A stretch of 64,000 nucleotides of DNA from assembly GCF_024347395.1 (NCBI RefSeq), contig NZ_AP025473.1:124001-188000 (forward strand), in the 5' to 3' direction. A program made the position numbers and the translations under genes. Numbering within the stretch: position 1 is the stretch's first letter; each line of letters starts with the position of its first letter. The notes below the pieces were generated by a model that worked only from the letters and a program-made list of their open reading frames with translations, was not told the DNA's origin and did no database searches. This document shows, one piece after another, positions 25,588 to 34,259 of this stretch. The DNA is from Vibrio cortegadensis (GTDB taxonomy: Bacteria; Pseudomonadota; Gammaproteobacteria; Enterobacterales; Vibrionaceae).

Positions 25588-26469
25588 ATGAAAATTGATG
25601 ATCTAAAATTGTTTATTCGCATCGTTGAACTCGGGAGCTTTACCGCTGCCGCCAATGCACTTGAACTCCCTAGAGCGAATGTTAGCCGCAGGATCAGTGA
25701 ATTAGAATCCACGCTTAACGTACAACTTTTCTTTCGTACCACACGCAAAATTTCCCTCACACAACATGGCGAGGCATACTACTCCGAACTGTTGAAAGCA
25801 CTTGAAGCACTTGAAAAAGCCAACCAAATTGCCATTGATTCCACTGTATCTCCAAAGGGTGTCATCAAAATTGGTTTATTGCCTGAATCCGATGAAACCC
25901 TTCAGCCGTTGCTGCTTTCATTCCAAGATAAATATCAAGATATTGAGTTGGATATCAGAAGTATCAACAATGGCTTCATTGATCTTCAGCAGCAAGGTTT
26001 GGATGTCGCCATACACGGCGGTAAAATTCACGATGCCAATATTGTCGCTCGTAAAGTTCTGGAATTAGAACGACATCTTGTAGCGAGCCCTGAATATCTT
26101 ACTAAATATGGCTCACCCACTGATCTTCCTGATGTGATGAACCACCAAACGATCTGCTTTCGTTGGCCTGGTGGCGAGCTTGATAATCGATGGCAGATCG
26201 CTGAGCATGAACTGGTCGTTAAATCAAAACTCAGCAGCAACAACATTGGTTTTGTTAAACGCTCCGTTATTTTAGGACGTGGCATTGGTTTTCTTCCAAC
26301 AATTCTAATATCTAAAGAGCTTGAAGATGGCTCACTGATGAAGATTTTACCGGGTTATAAATCAGAGACTGAAGACGTTTGGTTACTTTACCCTCAGCGA
26401 AAAACCATCAGTCACGCCACTCATCTATTGATCGATTTTCTTCTAGATGAAATGCCAAAACTTGTTTGA
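25588..26469 (+). CDS. LysR-family regulator next to the RND operon
   Basis: 293 residues. Helix-turn-helix FTAAANALELPRANVSRRISELE (about residues 18-40, key parts FTAAANAL and RRISELE) and the LFFRTTRKISLT wing are typical of the CrgA/DmlR-like LysR branch. The rest is the effector-binding domain. The stop lies 93 bp before the efflux adaptor gene in the same direction. It may control the efflux operon, as LysR-type regulators do for several RND pumps, although co-transcription with it is not excluded. Confidence 0.88.
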   Translation: MKIDDLKLFIRIVELGSFTAAANALELPRANVSRRISELESTLNVQLFFRTTRKISLTQHGEAYYSELLKALEALEKANQIAIDSTVSPKGVIKIGLLPESDETLQPLLLSFQDKYQDIELDIRSINNGFIDLQQQGLDVAIHGGKIHDANIVARKVLELERHLVASPEYLTKYGSPTDLPDVMNHQTICFRWPGGELDNRWQIAEHELVVKSKLSSNNIGFVKRSVILGRGIGFLPTILISKELEDGSLMKILPGYKSETEDVWLLYPQRKTISHATHLLIDFLLDEMPKLV

Positions 26470-26516
26470 TTGTCATGTTTATCGTGACAAAGTGTTTCGA
26501 CAACGCCTGATTATTT

Positions 26517-26532
26517 GAACACTGTTCGATTG
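26517..26532 (+). promoter_or_regulatory. 16-bp motif upstream of the RND operon (copy 1)
   Basis: GAACACTGTTCGATTG contains the perfect 11-bp palindrome GAACA-C-TGTTC. The same 16 bases recur inverted at 32337-32352, after the operon. It ends exactly where the next hairpin starts, 30 bases before the adaptor ATG. Probable regulator-binding site. Confidence 0.5.
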
Positions 26533-26563
26533 TAGAATACTCGCATATTAAAGGAGTATTCTA
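26533..26563 (+). promoter_or_regulatory. Perfect hairpin over the adaptor ribosome site
   Basis: TAGAATACTC (26533-26542) and GAGTATTCTA (26554-26563) are perfect 10-bp arms around an 11-base loop. The ribosome site AAAGGAG is half in the loop and half in the 3' arm, and the arm ends on the A of the ATG. It could hide the ribosome site in RNA or be a dyad operator in DNA. Confidence 0.6.
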
Positions 26564-27690
26564 TGAAAGACACATTCAAATTATCTTTACTTGCTAGCTG
26601 CATTTTTCTACTAGTCGGCTGTAACCAGACAGACACCAACAGCGCAGAAGATGACCAAACTGCATCTTCACCATTCACATTTGAATCAAGACCTGTAAAG
26701 CACACTCGTCCTATTCAGGTGATTGAATTAAGCCCAAATCAGTCTATCAATGCCAAGCATTTCACCGGCGAATTACAATCGGTAGAAACGGCAGAGATAG
26801 CCTTCCGAGTCCCTGGAACCATTGATGCGATCCTTGTAAAAGCGGGGGAACTAGTGAAGAAAGGACAAGTTATTGCAGAGCTTGATCCTCACGATTACCA
26901 AGTGGCTCTCCAAGAGCTAGAGGCCCGACTGCTTGAAGCTCAATCAGCACATAAACTTGCACAATCAGAATTAAAACGTATAACCCAAGCGACGAAAGAC
27001 AACGCAATCGCCGATGTTAATTTAGATAGAGCAATTAGCGGCTATGAGCGCAGTGCCGCTATGGTAAAAGTGGTTGAGAAAAATATTCAACGCTCACAAG
27101 ACTCACTACGTTATACAAAGCTAGTCGCTCCTTTTGATGGCGTTATTGGCGCGACTAAAATCGACCAATATGAGCAAGTATTGCCCGGAATCCCTGTGGT
27201 GACCCTGCATAAACCCGATCAATTGGAAGTCACAATTGATGTCCCTGAAAATCTCATCCATGAGTTTAAGATTGGACAAAAAGCACAAGTAAAATGGTAT
27301 GGCTCTCATGAAGCCATCTCGGCAGAAGCATCAGAAATCAGCTCAGTTCCTCACCTCATAAAACAGACCTATAGCGTAACGTTTTATCTCAATGGCTTCG
27401 ATGAACAGTTGCTGCCGGGGAAAACCGTCACAGTAACGACCCACTCTTCAGATAAAAAACAAGAATATTGTGTTCCATATTCTTCTCTTGTCGGGATAAA
27501 AGAGACACAACATATTCTAAAAGTGAACACTCAACAGATCACAACGATTCCCGTTGAGCTCATTTCAGTGGATGCAGAACAAGCCTGCGTTTCTGGAGAT
27601 TTGAATACCGGTGATCAGATTGTTATCAGTGGAGCCGCATATCTAACAAAAGGTGACATCGTCACTTCAATTCAAGTAAAAGCGTTATAG
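26563..27690 (+). CDS. RND efflux periplasmic adaptor lipoprotein
   Basis: 375 residues. A lipoprotein signal ends in the lipobox LLVG-C (Cys about residue 20), so the protein is anchored to the inner membrane. Then follow the typical membrane-fusion-protein parts: a lipoyl half-motif (IDAILVKAGELVKKGQVIAELD, about residues 84-105, in part), a helical hairpin around 115-180, a second lipoyl half (APFDGVIG), a beta-barrel, and a membrane-proximal domain. It bridges the RND pump (27700) and the outer-membrane channel (30761). First gene of the three-gene operon; expression may be set by the hairpin on its ribosome site. Confidence 0.93.
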   Translation: MKDTFKLSLLASCIFLLVGCNQTDTNSAEDDQTASSPFTFESRPVKHTRPIQVIELSPNQSINAKHFTGELQSVETAEIAFRVPGTIDAILVKAGELVKKGQVIAELDPHDYQVALQELEARLLEAQSAHKLAQSELKRITQATKDNAIADVNLDRAISGYERSAAMVKVVEKNIQRSQDSLRYTKLVAPFDGVIGATKIDQYEQVLPGIPVVTLHKPDQLEVTIDVPENLIHEFKIGQKAQVKWYGSHEAISAEASEISSVPHLIKQTYSVTFYLNGFDEQLLPGKTVTVTTHSSDKKQEYCVPYSSLVGIKETQHILKVNTQQITTIPVELISVDAEQACVSGDLNTGDQIVISGAAYLTKGDIVTSIQVKAL

Positions 27691-27699
27691 GGCCCAAAA

Positions 27700-30600
27700 A
27701 TGAATCTAGCTGAATTTGCCATACGCCAACGTACCTTCATTATCTTTTTTACGATAATTAGTATCATTGCAGGCTTAGTCTCTTACTTTGATCTAGGCAA
27801 ACTAGAAGACCCGAGTTTCACCGTAAAAACGGCAGTTGTCGTTACGTTATACCCCGGAGCTTCAGCTGAAGAAGTGGAAAAACAAGTGACAGATACCGTC
27901 GAAACAAAGTTGCAAGAGATGGCTTCACTTAACCGCTTACGCTCACTCTCAAAACCCGGCGTATCCATGGTATTCGTTGATCTTAAAGAGTCGTTGAATT
28001 CAAAAGTATTGCCGCAAGAGTGGGATCTAGTACGCCGAAAAGTGGATGATATGAAGCTACTGCTCCCAAGCACGGCTCAAATCAGTATCGTTCAAGATGA
28101 ATTCTCTGAGGTCTATGGCATGCTATTTTCAATCCATAGCCAAGATGCCCAACCTGTTGAATTAAAGCAATATGCAGAAGAGTTACAAAGAAGAATAAAA
28201 ACCGTTGATGGTATTAAGAAAATCGAGCTACACGGAGTGCAACATCGCACTGTTTATATTGATATGCCAGATGAAAGGCTCGCTCAATATGGCCTTTCTG
28301 TAGCCCAAGTTTGGAATCAACTCACCACTCAAAATACGACTTTTGAAGCAGGAAAATTCGTTGCAGGTCAAGAGCGCATTCGAGTAGAGCAGAGCAGTGC
28401 TCTTCAATCTTTGGATGACATTAAAAATTTAGTCATTAAAGGTGGCATCAGTAAGTTTGGAACCAGTTTGATTCGATTAGGGGATATTGCCGATGTGACG
28501 ATGGGCTACCAACAGCCTTCAATGTCAGAAAATCGCTATAACGGCATTCCAGCAGTCACTCTTGCTGTTAGCCCAGTCAGTGGTATTAATGTTGTTTCCT
28601 TAGGGGATGACATTCGTCGAGTTATTGACGAGTTTGAAGCTTCGCTACCTTTAGGCGTCAAGGTATCCACTGTTGCTTATCAACCTGAAGAAGTTCAAAA
28701 ATCGATTGATAACTTCGTTAGTAACCTTTTAGAAAGTGTGGCTATCGTATTCGTCGTGCTTCTTGTGTTTATGGGCTTTAAAAGTGCCAGCATTGTTGGC
28801 AGCAGCCTTCTCATTACGATTCTTCTTACGCTAATTTACATGAATATTGCAGACATTGATTTGCACCGTGTGTCTCTAGGCACCTTTATTCTCGCATTAG
28901 GAATGCTAGTAGATAACGCCATTGTTATTACCGATATGATGATCGTAAAACTCAATAAAGGCGTTGAACGAACACAAGCCGCAATCGAATCCGTAAAAGA
29001 GACGGGGTTACCTTTATTTGGAGCGACGGTTATTGCCATTATGGGGGCAAGTCCGGTTATTTTCTCAAAAACAGATGCGGCTGAATTTGCCAGCTCTGTA
29101 TTTTTAATTATCGCGGCATCCCTGCTTTTATCTTGGTTAGTTGCCGTAACGTTAACCGCATTGATGTGCTGGTTATTCATTAAACCAAACAAAACAAAAG
29201 CCGAAGAAAAAATTTCATTATACAAGAAAGCAGTTTGTTGGACGGTGGACAATCCAATCAAAGCGCTTTTGTGTTTGATCCCATTAATTTTGGCGACCTC
29301 GTTTGCCGTACCTAAAGTCGCGATTAACTTTATCCCACAAGCGGATAGACCTATTTTCTTCCTAGATTACTGGCTACCAAATGGGGCGGCCATCGAGCAA
29401 ACCTCGCAAGATATGAAGAAAATTGAGGCTTGGCTACTCAAACAGCCTGAAGTGAAGAATATTTCATCTTACGTTGGAAACAGTGCACCTCGATTTTCTG
29501 TCACTGTTGAACCTGAACCGATTGATCCTGCATATGGTCAGATTCTGATTAACGCTATCGATTACCCTTCAATAACGACACTTATCGCCCGAGGCGACGA
29601 ATGGTTAGCAAAAGAGTTTCCAAATGCAGAGCCTCGTTTCAGAGCTTTGAAACTCGCAACATCGGATAAATACAGCGTCGAAGCTCGTTTTTCAGGGCCA
29701 GATGAAGCAGTACTTCATGATTTAGCAAACCAAGCAAAAGCCATATTCAAAGATCACCCTGATACAAAATACGTACGTGATGATTGGCGTCAACAAAGCA
29801 AAGCTCTGGTACCGATGATCAATCAAGAGAAAGCAAGACAAGCAGGAATTAACCGCGCAGACATCGCTTTTGCAATGAAGAGAGCATCAGAAGGTATGCC
29901 ATTAGGTCAAATGAACCTGAATGATGAGCTGATTCCAATTCAATTACGTGGCACCGAACGCTCAATGGCTTCATTAGAGACGCTTTCAGTTCGCTCTTTG
30001 CTTGGCGCACATAGCGTACCTTTAGGACAAGTTGTAGATGGGTTTGATCTCAAATCTGAAGAGAGCATGATCTGGCGACGCGATCGAGTCAAAACCATCA
30101 CAGCGCAAGCAGGCGTAGGCCGATATACCACTCCAGCAGCAGTAAGAAACGCAACCCTACAAGATATTGAAGCCATTCAATTACCTGCAGGTTATTCCTT
30201 GGAATGGGGAGGTGAATACTATGACGAACATAAAGCCGTGTCAGATATATTCAAACAACTTCCAAAAGCCATGCTACTGATGCTTATTATTTTAGTTGGC
30301 ATGTTCAACGGCTTTAAACAGCCAGTCATCATTTTCACTATCCTGCCGTTAGCCGCTACTGGCGCAACATTCAGCTTGCTGGCTTTCGATAAACCATTTG
30401 GGTTCATGGCACTGATAGGTGCGATCACCTTAACTGGGATGATCATTAAAAATGGCATTGTACTTATGGATCAAATTGAGCTTGAACGCAAAAATGGTCG
30501 CGAGCTATCGGATGCGATAAAAGAAGCAACCGTTAACCGCACGATGGCGATTTCTATGGGGGCCCTAACAACAGCATTAGGAATGATTCCACTTCTAACC

Positions 30601-30759
30601 GATCTCCTATTTGACCAAATGGCCGCCACTATTATTGGCGGGTTAGCTGCCGCAACCGTTTTATCTCTATTCGTCATGCCAGCACTCTATCGTTTGTTCT
30701 ATCGCGAGAAAGGCATTAGCAAGTGCGAAAATCATTCACTAGCAGAACAAGGTGTCTAA
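27700..30759 (+). CDS. RND efflux pump, AcrB/HAE1-type permease
   Basis: 1,019 residues, the usual length for HAE1 pumps, with 12 predicted membrane helices and two large periplasmic loops. Helix 1 is FIIFFTIISIIAGLVSY and helix 4 has LGMLVDNAIVITDMM, the proton-relay position. The usual Asp-Asp is Asp-Asn here, as in a sub-branch of the family; helix 10 carries the matching GMIIKNGIVLMDQIE segment. The pump exports amphipathic compounds (drugs, bile salts or metabolites) driven by protons. It starts nine bases after the adaptor and its end overlaps the start region of the outer-membrane gene, so all three are translated together. Confidence 0.93.
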   Translation: MNLAEFAIRQRTFIIFFTIISIIAGLVSYFDLGKLEDPSFTVKTAVVVTLYPGASAEEVEKQVTDTVETKLQEMASLNRLRSLSKPGVSMVFVDLKESLNSKVLPQEWDLVRRKVDDMKLLLPSTAQISIVQDEFSEVYGMLFSIHSQDAQPVELKQYAEELQRRIKTVDGIKKIELHGVQHRTVYIDMPDERLAQYGLSVAQVWNQLTTQNTTFEAGKFVAGQERIRVEQSSALQSLDDIKNLVIKGGISKFGTSLIRLGDIADVTMGYQQPSMSENRYNGIPAVTLAVSPVSGINVVSLGDDIRRVIDEFEASLPLGVKVSTVAYQPEEVQKSIDNFVSNLLESVAIVFVVLLVFMGFKSASIVGSSLLITILLTLIYMNIADIDLHRVSLGTFILALGMLVDNAIVITDMMIVKLNKGVERTQAAIESVKETGLPLFGATVIAIMGASPVIFSKTDAAEFASSVFLIIAASLLLSWLVAVTLTALMCWLFIKPNKTKAEEKISLYKKAVCWTVDNPIKALLCLIPLILATSFAVPKVAINFIPQADRPIFFLDYWLPNGAAIEQTSQDMKKIEAWLLKQPEVKNISSYVGNSAPRFSVTVEPEPIDPAYGQILINAIDYPSITTLIARGDEWLAKEFPNAEPRFRALKLATSDKYSVEARFSGPDEAVLHDLANQAKAIFKDHPDTKYVRDDWRQQSKALVPMINQEKARQAGINRADIAFAMKRASEGMPLGQMNLNDELIPIQLRGTERSMASLETLSVRSLLGAHSVPLGQVVDGFDLKSEESMIWRRDRVKTITAQAGVGRYTTPAAVRNATLQDIEAIQLPAGYSLEWGGEYYDEHKAVSDIFKQLPKAMLLMLIILVGMFNGFKQPVIIFTILPLAATGATFSLLAFDKPFGFMALIGAITLTGMIIKNGIVLMDQIELERKNGRELSDAIKEATVNRTMAISMGALTTALGMIPLLTDLLFDQMAATIIGGLAAATVLSLFVMPALYRLFYREKGISKCENHSLAEQGV

Positions 30760-30760
30760 A

Positions 30761-32272
30761 ATGAACGTTTTCAATCTATCTACGTCATTCACTCCAATTG
30801 TATTAGCTACCACGATGCTGCTAGGAGGCTGTGCTATTGGCCCAGATTACAACGAACCACAAACCGCCATGGCCGATGTTTATTTGAATGCTGTTGATCA
30901 CGACACAGAAATCAGCATGACTCAAACGCCATACTGGTGGCTTCAACTGAATGATGAAACACTCAATCAATTAGTCCATGATGCTCAGAAGCAAAATATA
31001 CCGCTAAAACTCGCTTCTGAACGAATCAAGATGGCACAATCTTATCAAGATATGGTTGAGTCATTCAAAGTGCCAACGGTTAATCTTGGGGCTGGTTATT
31101 TCAACTATCAGATCAGCCAGAATGACCCACTCCTTGGCACTGCAGTGTCTCCCATCGGAGTACCCGTTGGCGCACAACCAATGTTAGGTCAAAGCGTCAC
31201 TATCGCCGACAAGCAACAAAGCGGTGGATTCTTAGGCGCAACAATAGCGTGGGAAGTTGATCTTTTTGGACGTATCGACAAACAAACAAACGCTGCACAA
31301 ATTCGCAAAACTCAAGCTGAGATCTATCAAAGCGGTTTGAATACTCTGATCACTGCAGATGTCATTCATAACTACCTTCAATATCGAGGCGCTCAAGAGA
31401 GAACTCAGTTAGCCCTCGACAACATTGCAGATCAAAGAGAGACATTAAATTTAGTCGAAAAGATGGTCAGCAGCGGTTATGGTTCAGAATTAGATCTTGC
31501 CCAAGCAGAAGCAATGCTTGCGGCCACCGAATCTGTCATCCCACAACTGGACATTGCAAAGCAGGTCCATAAACACCGACTCGCCATTTTACTTGGCGAA
31601 CCACTCACCAAGGTGGATATACGCTTATCAGGTGAAGGCGGTTTGCCAAAGGTTGAAGGCATCATTCCTGTCGGATTACCTTCTGATTTGCTCACTCGTC
31701 GCCCTGATATTCGTATCGCAGAGCGTGAAATGGCGGCCATTAACCAAGAATTAGGGGTAAGCATTGCCAACCGCTACCCTAAGTTTTTCTTGACGGGCTC
31801 GCCGGGTCTCGTTGCAGGTGACTTTAGTGATCTATTTAGCAGTGATTCCTTCTCTTGGGTAGGGAGTGCAGGCATCAGTTGGAATGTGTTTGACGGGGGG
31901 CGTGGAGAAGCGATGGTCGACATCAATGAATCTCGCTTTAAATCCGCAGCTTTGCGCTACCAGCATACTGTTGATGGTGCTTTTGCCGAAGTTGACTCAA
32001 TGCTATTCACTTATGGTCGTAGCCAAGAGAACCAACGGCGTATTGATGAAGCGAACCGCTCTACTGACAATGCAGTCATGAAAGCAAAATCACTCTATCG
32101 AGCGGGGCTCATCAATCATTTAGCTGTACTGGATGCTCAAAGGCAACAGAAGCTGATGCAAGATCGTCAAATAGCAGCCAAGCTACAAACGGCACAAGTC
32201 ACTGTTGGATTATATAAAGCACTAGGTGGAGATTGGGACTTGACCTCTCGCTCTGAAGAAATCTCTCAGTAA
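30761..32272 (+). CDS. Outer-membrane efflux lipoprotein (NodT/OprM-like TolC family)
   Basis: 503 residues from the ATG at 30761, with AAGGTG upstream; a GTG at 30752 is also in frame and overlaps the pump stop. The signal ends in a lipobox (LLGG-C, about residue 24), so it is an outer-membrane lipoprotein. Two OEP repeats follow, each with a coiled-coil hairpin; the family signatures PYWWLQLND, AWEVDLFGRIDKQTNAA and LLTRRPDIRIAEREM are clear. It gives the pump its own exit channel, so the system does not need the general TolC. Last gene of the operon; a hairpin without a T run follows. Confidence 0.93.
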   Translation: MNVFNLSTSFTPIVLATTMLLGGCAIGPDYNEPQTAMADVYLNAVDHDTEISMTQTPYWWLQLNDETLNQLVHDAQKQNIPLKLASERIKMAQSYQDMVESFKVPTVNLGAGYFNYQISQNDPLLGTAVSPIGVPVGAQPMLGQSVTIADKQQSGGFLGATIAWEVDLFGRIDKQTNAAQIRKTQAEIYQSGLNTLITADVIHNYLQYRGAQERTQLALDNIADQRETLNLVEKMVSSGYGSELDLAQAEAMLAATESVIPQLDIAKQVHKHRLAILLGEPLTKVDIRLSGEGGLPKVEGIIPVGLPSDLLTRRPDIRIAEREMAAINQELGVSIANRYPKFFLTGSPGLVAGDFSDLFSSDSFSWVGSAGISWNVFDGGRGEAMVDINESRFKSAALRYQHTVDGAFAEVDSMLFTYGRSQENQRRIDEANRSTDNAVMKAKSLYRAGLINHLAVLDAQRQQKLMQDRQIAAKLQTAQVTVGLYKALGGDWDLTSRSEEISQ

Positions 32273-32284
32273 ACGTTCAATAGA

Positions 32285-32329
32285 AAGCTTAAAGGTTAAT
32301 TGAAAGATATTTGGTTGGCCTTTAAGCTT
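32285..32329 (+). other. Inverted repeat after the RND operon
   Basis: AAGCTTAAAGG and CCTTTAAGCTT are perfect 11-bp arms around a 23-base loop. There is no T run after it, so it is not a canonical terminator; it may be a 3' stabilising hairpin or a rho-assisted end. Confidence 0.5.
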
Positions 32330-32336
32330 CCCCTCT

Positions 32337-32352
32337 CAATCGAACAGTGTTC
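32337..32352 (-). promoter_or_regulatory. 16-bp motif after the RND operon (copy 2, inverted)
   Basis: CAATCGAACAGTGTTC is the exact reverse complement of the motif at 26517-26532. It lies 97 bp upstream of the membrane-protein gene at 32449, which may share its regulator. Confidence 0.5.
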
Positions 32353-32448
32353 ATTATTGCATTTCCCTGACATGAAATATGGGTTTGAATGTCATATTGT
32401 GAGGGTATACATCGAACTAAACCTTAACTTCAAATAAGTCAGCATTGT

Positions 32449-33147
32449 ATGAAAACATCAACTCACCATAACTCAAAAAGCACGGTATCCATCGAAAGAC
32501 CAGAATTCACACTGTCTAATTCCACGGCAACCGTTCTGTTCAAAAAATGTCAGACCGCTCTCATCGTGCTTGCTATTAGCATTGTCGTCAATTTAGCATT
32601 ACGGGTTGATTTCGTACTATTAAATATCACGCTGGCTGAGTTTTCAGTTACTGAAGCTCTTCAGCAGATTTTACTTCTAGTTAGCTTGCTAAGCTTTGCG
32701 CATTTAGCACAGAAACAACCAAGCCTTAAACATGCAGCACTGCTAATTAGCGCCTTCTTTTCCGTGTTATTTATACGGGAATTGGATTTCTTATTTGACT
32801 ATATTACGCATGGTTTTTGGGCGGTTCCTGCAATAATCATCGCGAGCAGCGTGCTTCTATATGCAATTAATAATGGAAAGCGCACACTTGATCAGCTTGC
32901 TGCTATCTTATCCTCTCCTCACATGAATCTATTGATTACAGGCGTCATGCTGCTCATTGTTTTCTCACGTTTATATGGAATGGGAAGTTTCTGGAAAAAT
33001 ATTATGGCTGAGAATTATATTCGAGACGTGAAAATTATTGCCGAAGAAGGCACAGAGCTTTTATGTTATTCACTCATAGCCTTCGCTTCTCTTAAAACGG
33101 TGTCAGGATTCACGAAGAAACACGCTAGCGCCACCAGCGAAACGTGA
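32449..33147 (+). CDS. Multi-pass membrane protein, function unknown
   Basis: 232 residues with about six predicted membrane helices (near residues 35-55, 65-85, 93-110, 122-142, 158-175 and 198-215). Possibly functional polar residues are FIRELDFLFDY between helices 3 and 4 and VKIIAEEGTELL before the last helix. I recognise no family. The copy of the 16-bp efflux-operon motif upstream suggests shared control. The 3' end overlaps the DUF218 gene by 23 bp tail to tail. Confidence 0.75.
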   Translation: MKTSTHHNSKSTVSIERPEFTLSNSTATVLFKKCQTALIVLAISIVVNLALRVDFVLLNITLAEFSVTEALQQILLLVSLLSFAHLAQKQPSLKHAALLISAFFSVLFIRELDFLFDYITHGFWAVPAIIIASSVLLYAINNGKRTLDQLAAILSSPHMNLLITGVMLLIVFSRLYGMGSFWKNIMAENYIRDVKIIAEEGTELLCYSLIAFASLKTVSGFTKKHASATSET

Positions 33148-34006
33148 TCTCTTGCTCTGGGTCTAAATAGCGATTAAGTAAGGTAAGATTGGTATCTAGC
33201 AACGCTAAATACGATCTTACCTGTTCTACACTCGAATCAACGACCGTATTCTGCACACTTGACTCTAAAACCCCTAACAGCTCACTCACCAATTGTACAT
33301 TGACCGATGACTCTTCCGTCTGAATCGCTAATAACTGCTTAATTTCGACCAAGGCACTAGCGGCAATACGATAGGGTTCTTTTCGAACTTGTTTCAAGTC
33401 TCTCAAAAAAACACCACTGACTACCCCTTCTAGGTACACTCGATAAGTCGTCAACTCATCCATGAGCAAAAACAATTGGCCTCGAATATTACGGTGCGGG
33501 TAAGGGATCGCAAGATGATCGTCAAGCTCATATGAAATATCTAATTCAGCCCCAAATTCAGAACAGCGTCGCTTTAAGACTCTGAGTAAGCCTTGCTCAT
33601 CCATCAATTGTTGAATTTCGAAAATCCGCTTTAAGTGGTAGTCATTGGAAACAAACGTTACTTTTATGCACTCACCAGAGGATAGAATGTTCTCATCAAC
33701 CATCTTCTTTGCCACATTTTGAATATTTTCGATGGTATTCACTGACTCTTTTTCAAGCAAAATATCTAGCCCTGATAAATCTATGCTCCCATTACTTTGC
33801 AGCGAAGCAAAATACTCATGCATGGCTTCCGCCTCAGAACGCGTCTGCCCAGAAGTGATTCCCCCACAGAAAGTAACCACAATGTTTTGGCGGCTGGATG
33901 TCTCCAAATGTTCCACCAAACCTTCAACTCGGCTTTTACCTTCAGCAGTCAATGTATTTTTATTTAGCCGCTTTCCTAGCACAATCACTACGCGTTTATT
34001 GTTCAT
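33125..34006 (-). CDS. DUF218 (YdcF/ElyC/SanA-like) protein
   Basis: 293 residues. The N-terminal half has the DUF218 pattern: VVIVLGKRLN (residues 6-15), FCGGITSGQTRSEAEAMHEYF (key G-G and R-S-E-A), LEKESVNTIENIQNVAK (the E-S-N-T motif) and VSNDYHLKRI (S-x-x-Y-H-x-x-R). Unlike ElyC and SanA it has no membrane helix, so it is probably cytoplasmic like YdcF, which binds S-adenosylmethionine. Residues about 190-293 form a helical extension of unknown role. No operon partner. Confidence 0.82.
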   Translation of the reverse strand: MNNKRVVIVLGKRLNKNTLTAEGKSRVEGLVEHLETSSRQNIVVTFCGGITSGQTRSEAEAMHEYFASLQSNGSIDLSGLDILLEKESVNTIENIQNVAKKMVDENILSSGECIKVTFVSNDYHLKRIFEIQQLMDEQGLLRVLKRRCSEFGAELDISYELDDHLAIPYPHRNIRGQLFLLMDELTTYRVYLEGVVSGVFLRDLKQVRKEPYRIAASALVEIKQLLAIQTEESSVNVQLVSELLGVLESSVQNTVVDSSVEQVRSYLALLDTNLTLLNRYLDPEQEITFRWWR

Positions 34007-34259
34007 TTATTGCTCAAGTCTCGTTTTTGAAATGGGATATAGTGAATTCTGTATACAATCATATCGGTTACCCGTAGCTTTACTAAACCTCACTGGCTAC
34101 ATGCGTCGCATTTATGCTCACAAATGCAGAGAAGCGTATGAGACAGTGTGAACTATATTTATAGCATCCATTTTAAAATTGGAATGACATTCAATACACT
34201 GAAATGATCTACACGACAAGAGCTTGTTTTATCAAGCCAAAGCCTCACAGGAAGTTTCT

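Noticed and set aside
28836..30677. Several minus-strand open frames within the RND pump gene
   Set aside because: The pump frame has complete family motifs throughout; the others are antisense shadows.
32285..32329. Rho-independent terminator for the RND operon
   Set aside because: The 11-bp stem is perfect, but the loop is 23 bases and no T run follows, so I list it only as an inverted repeat.
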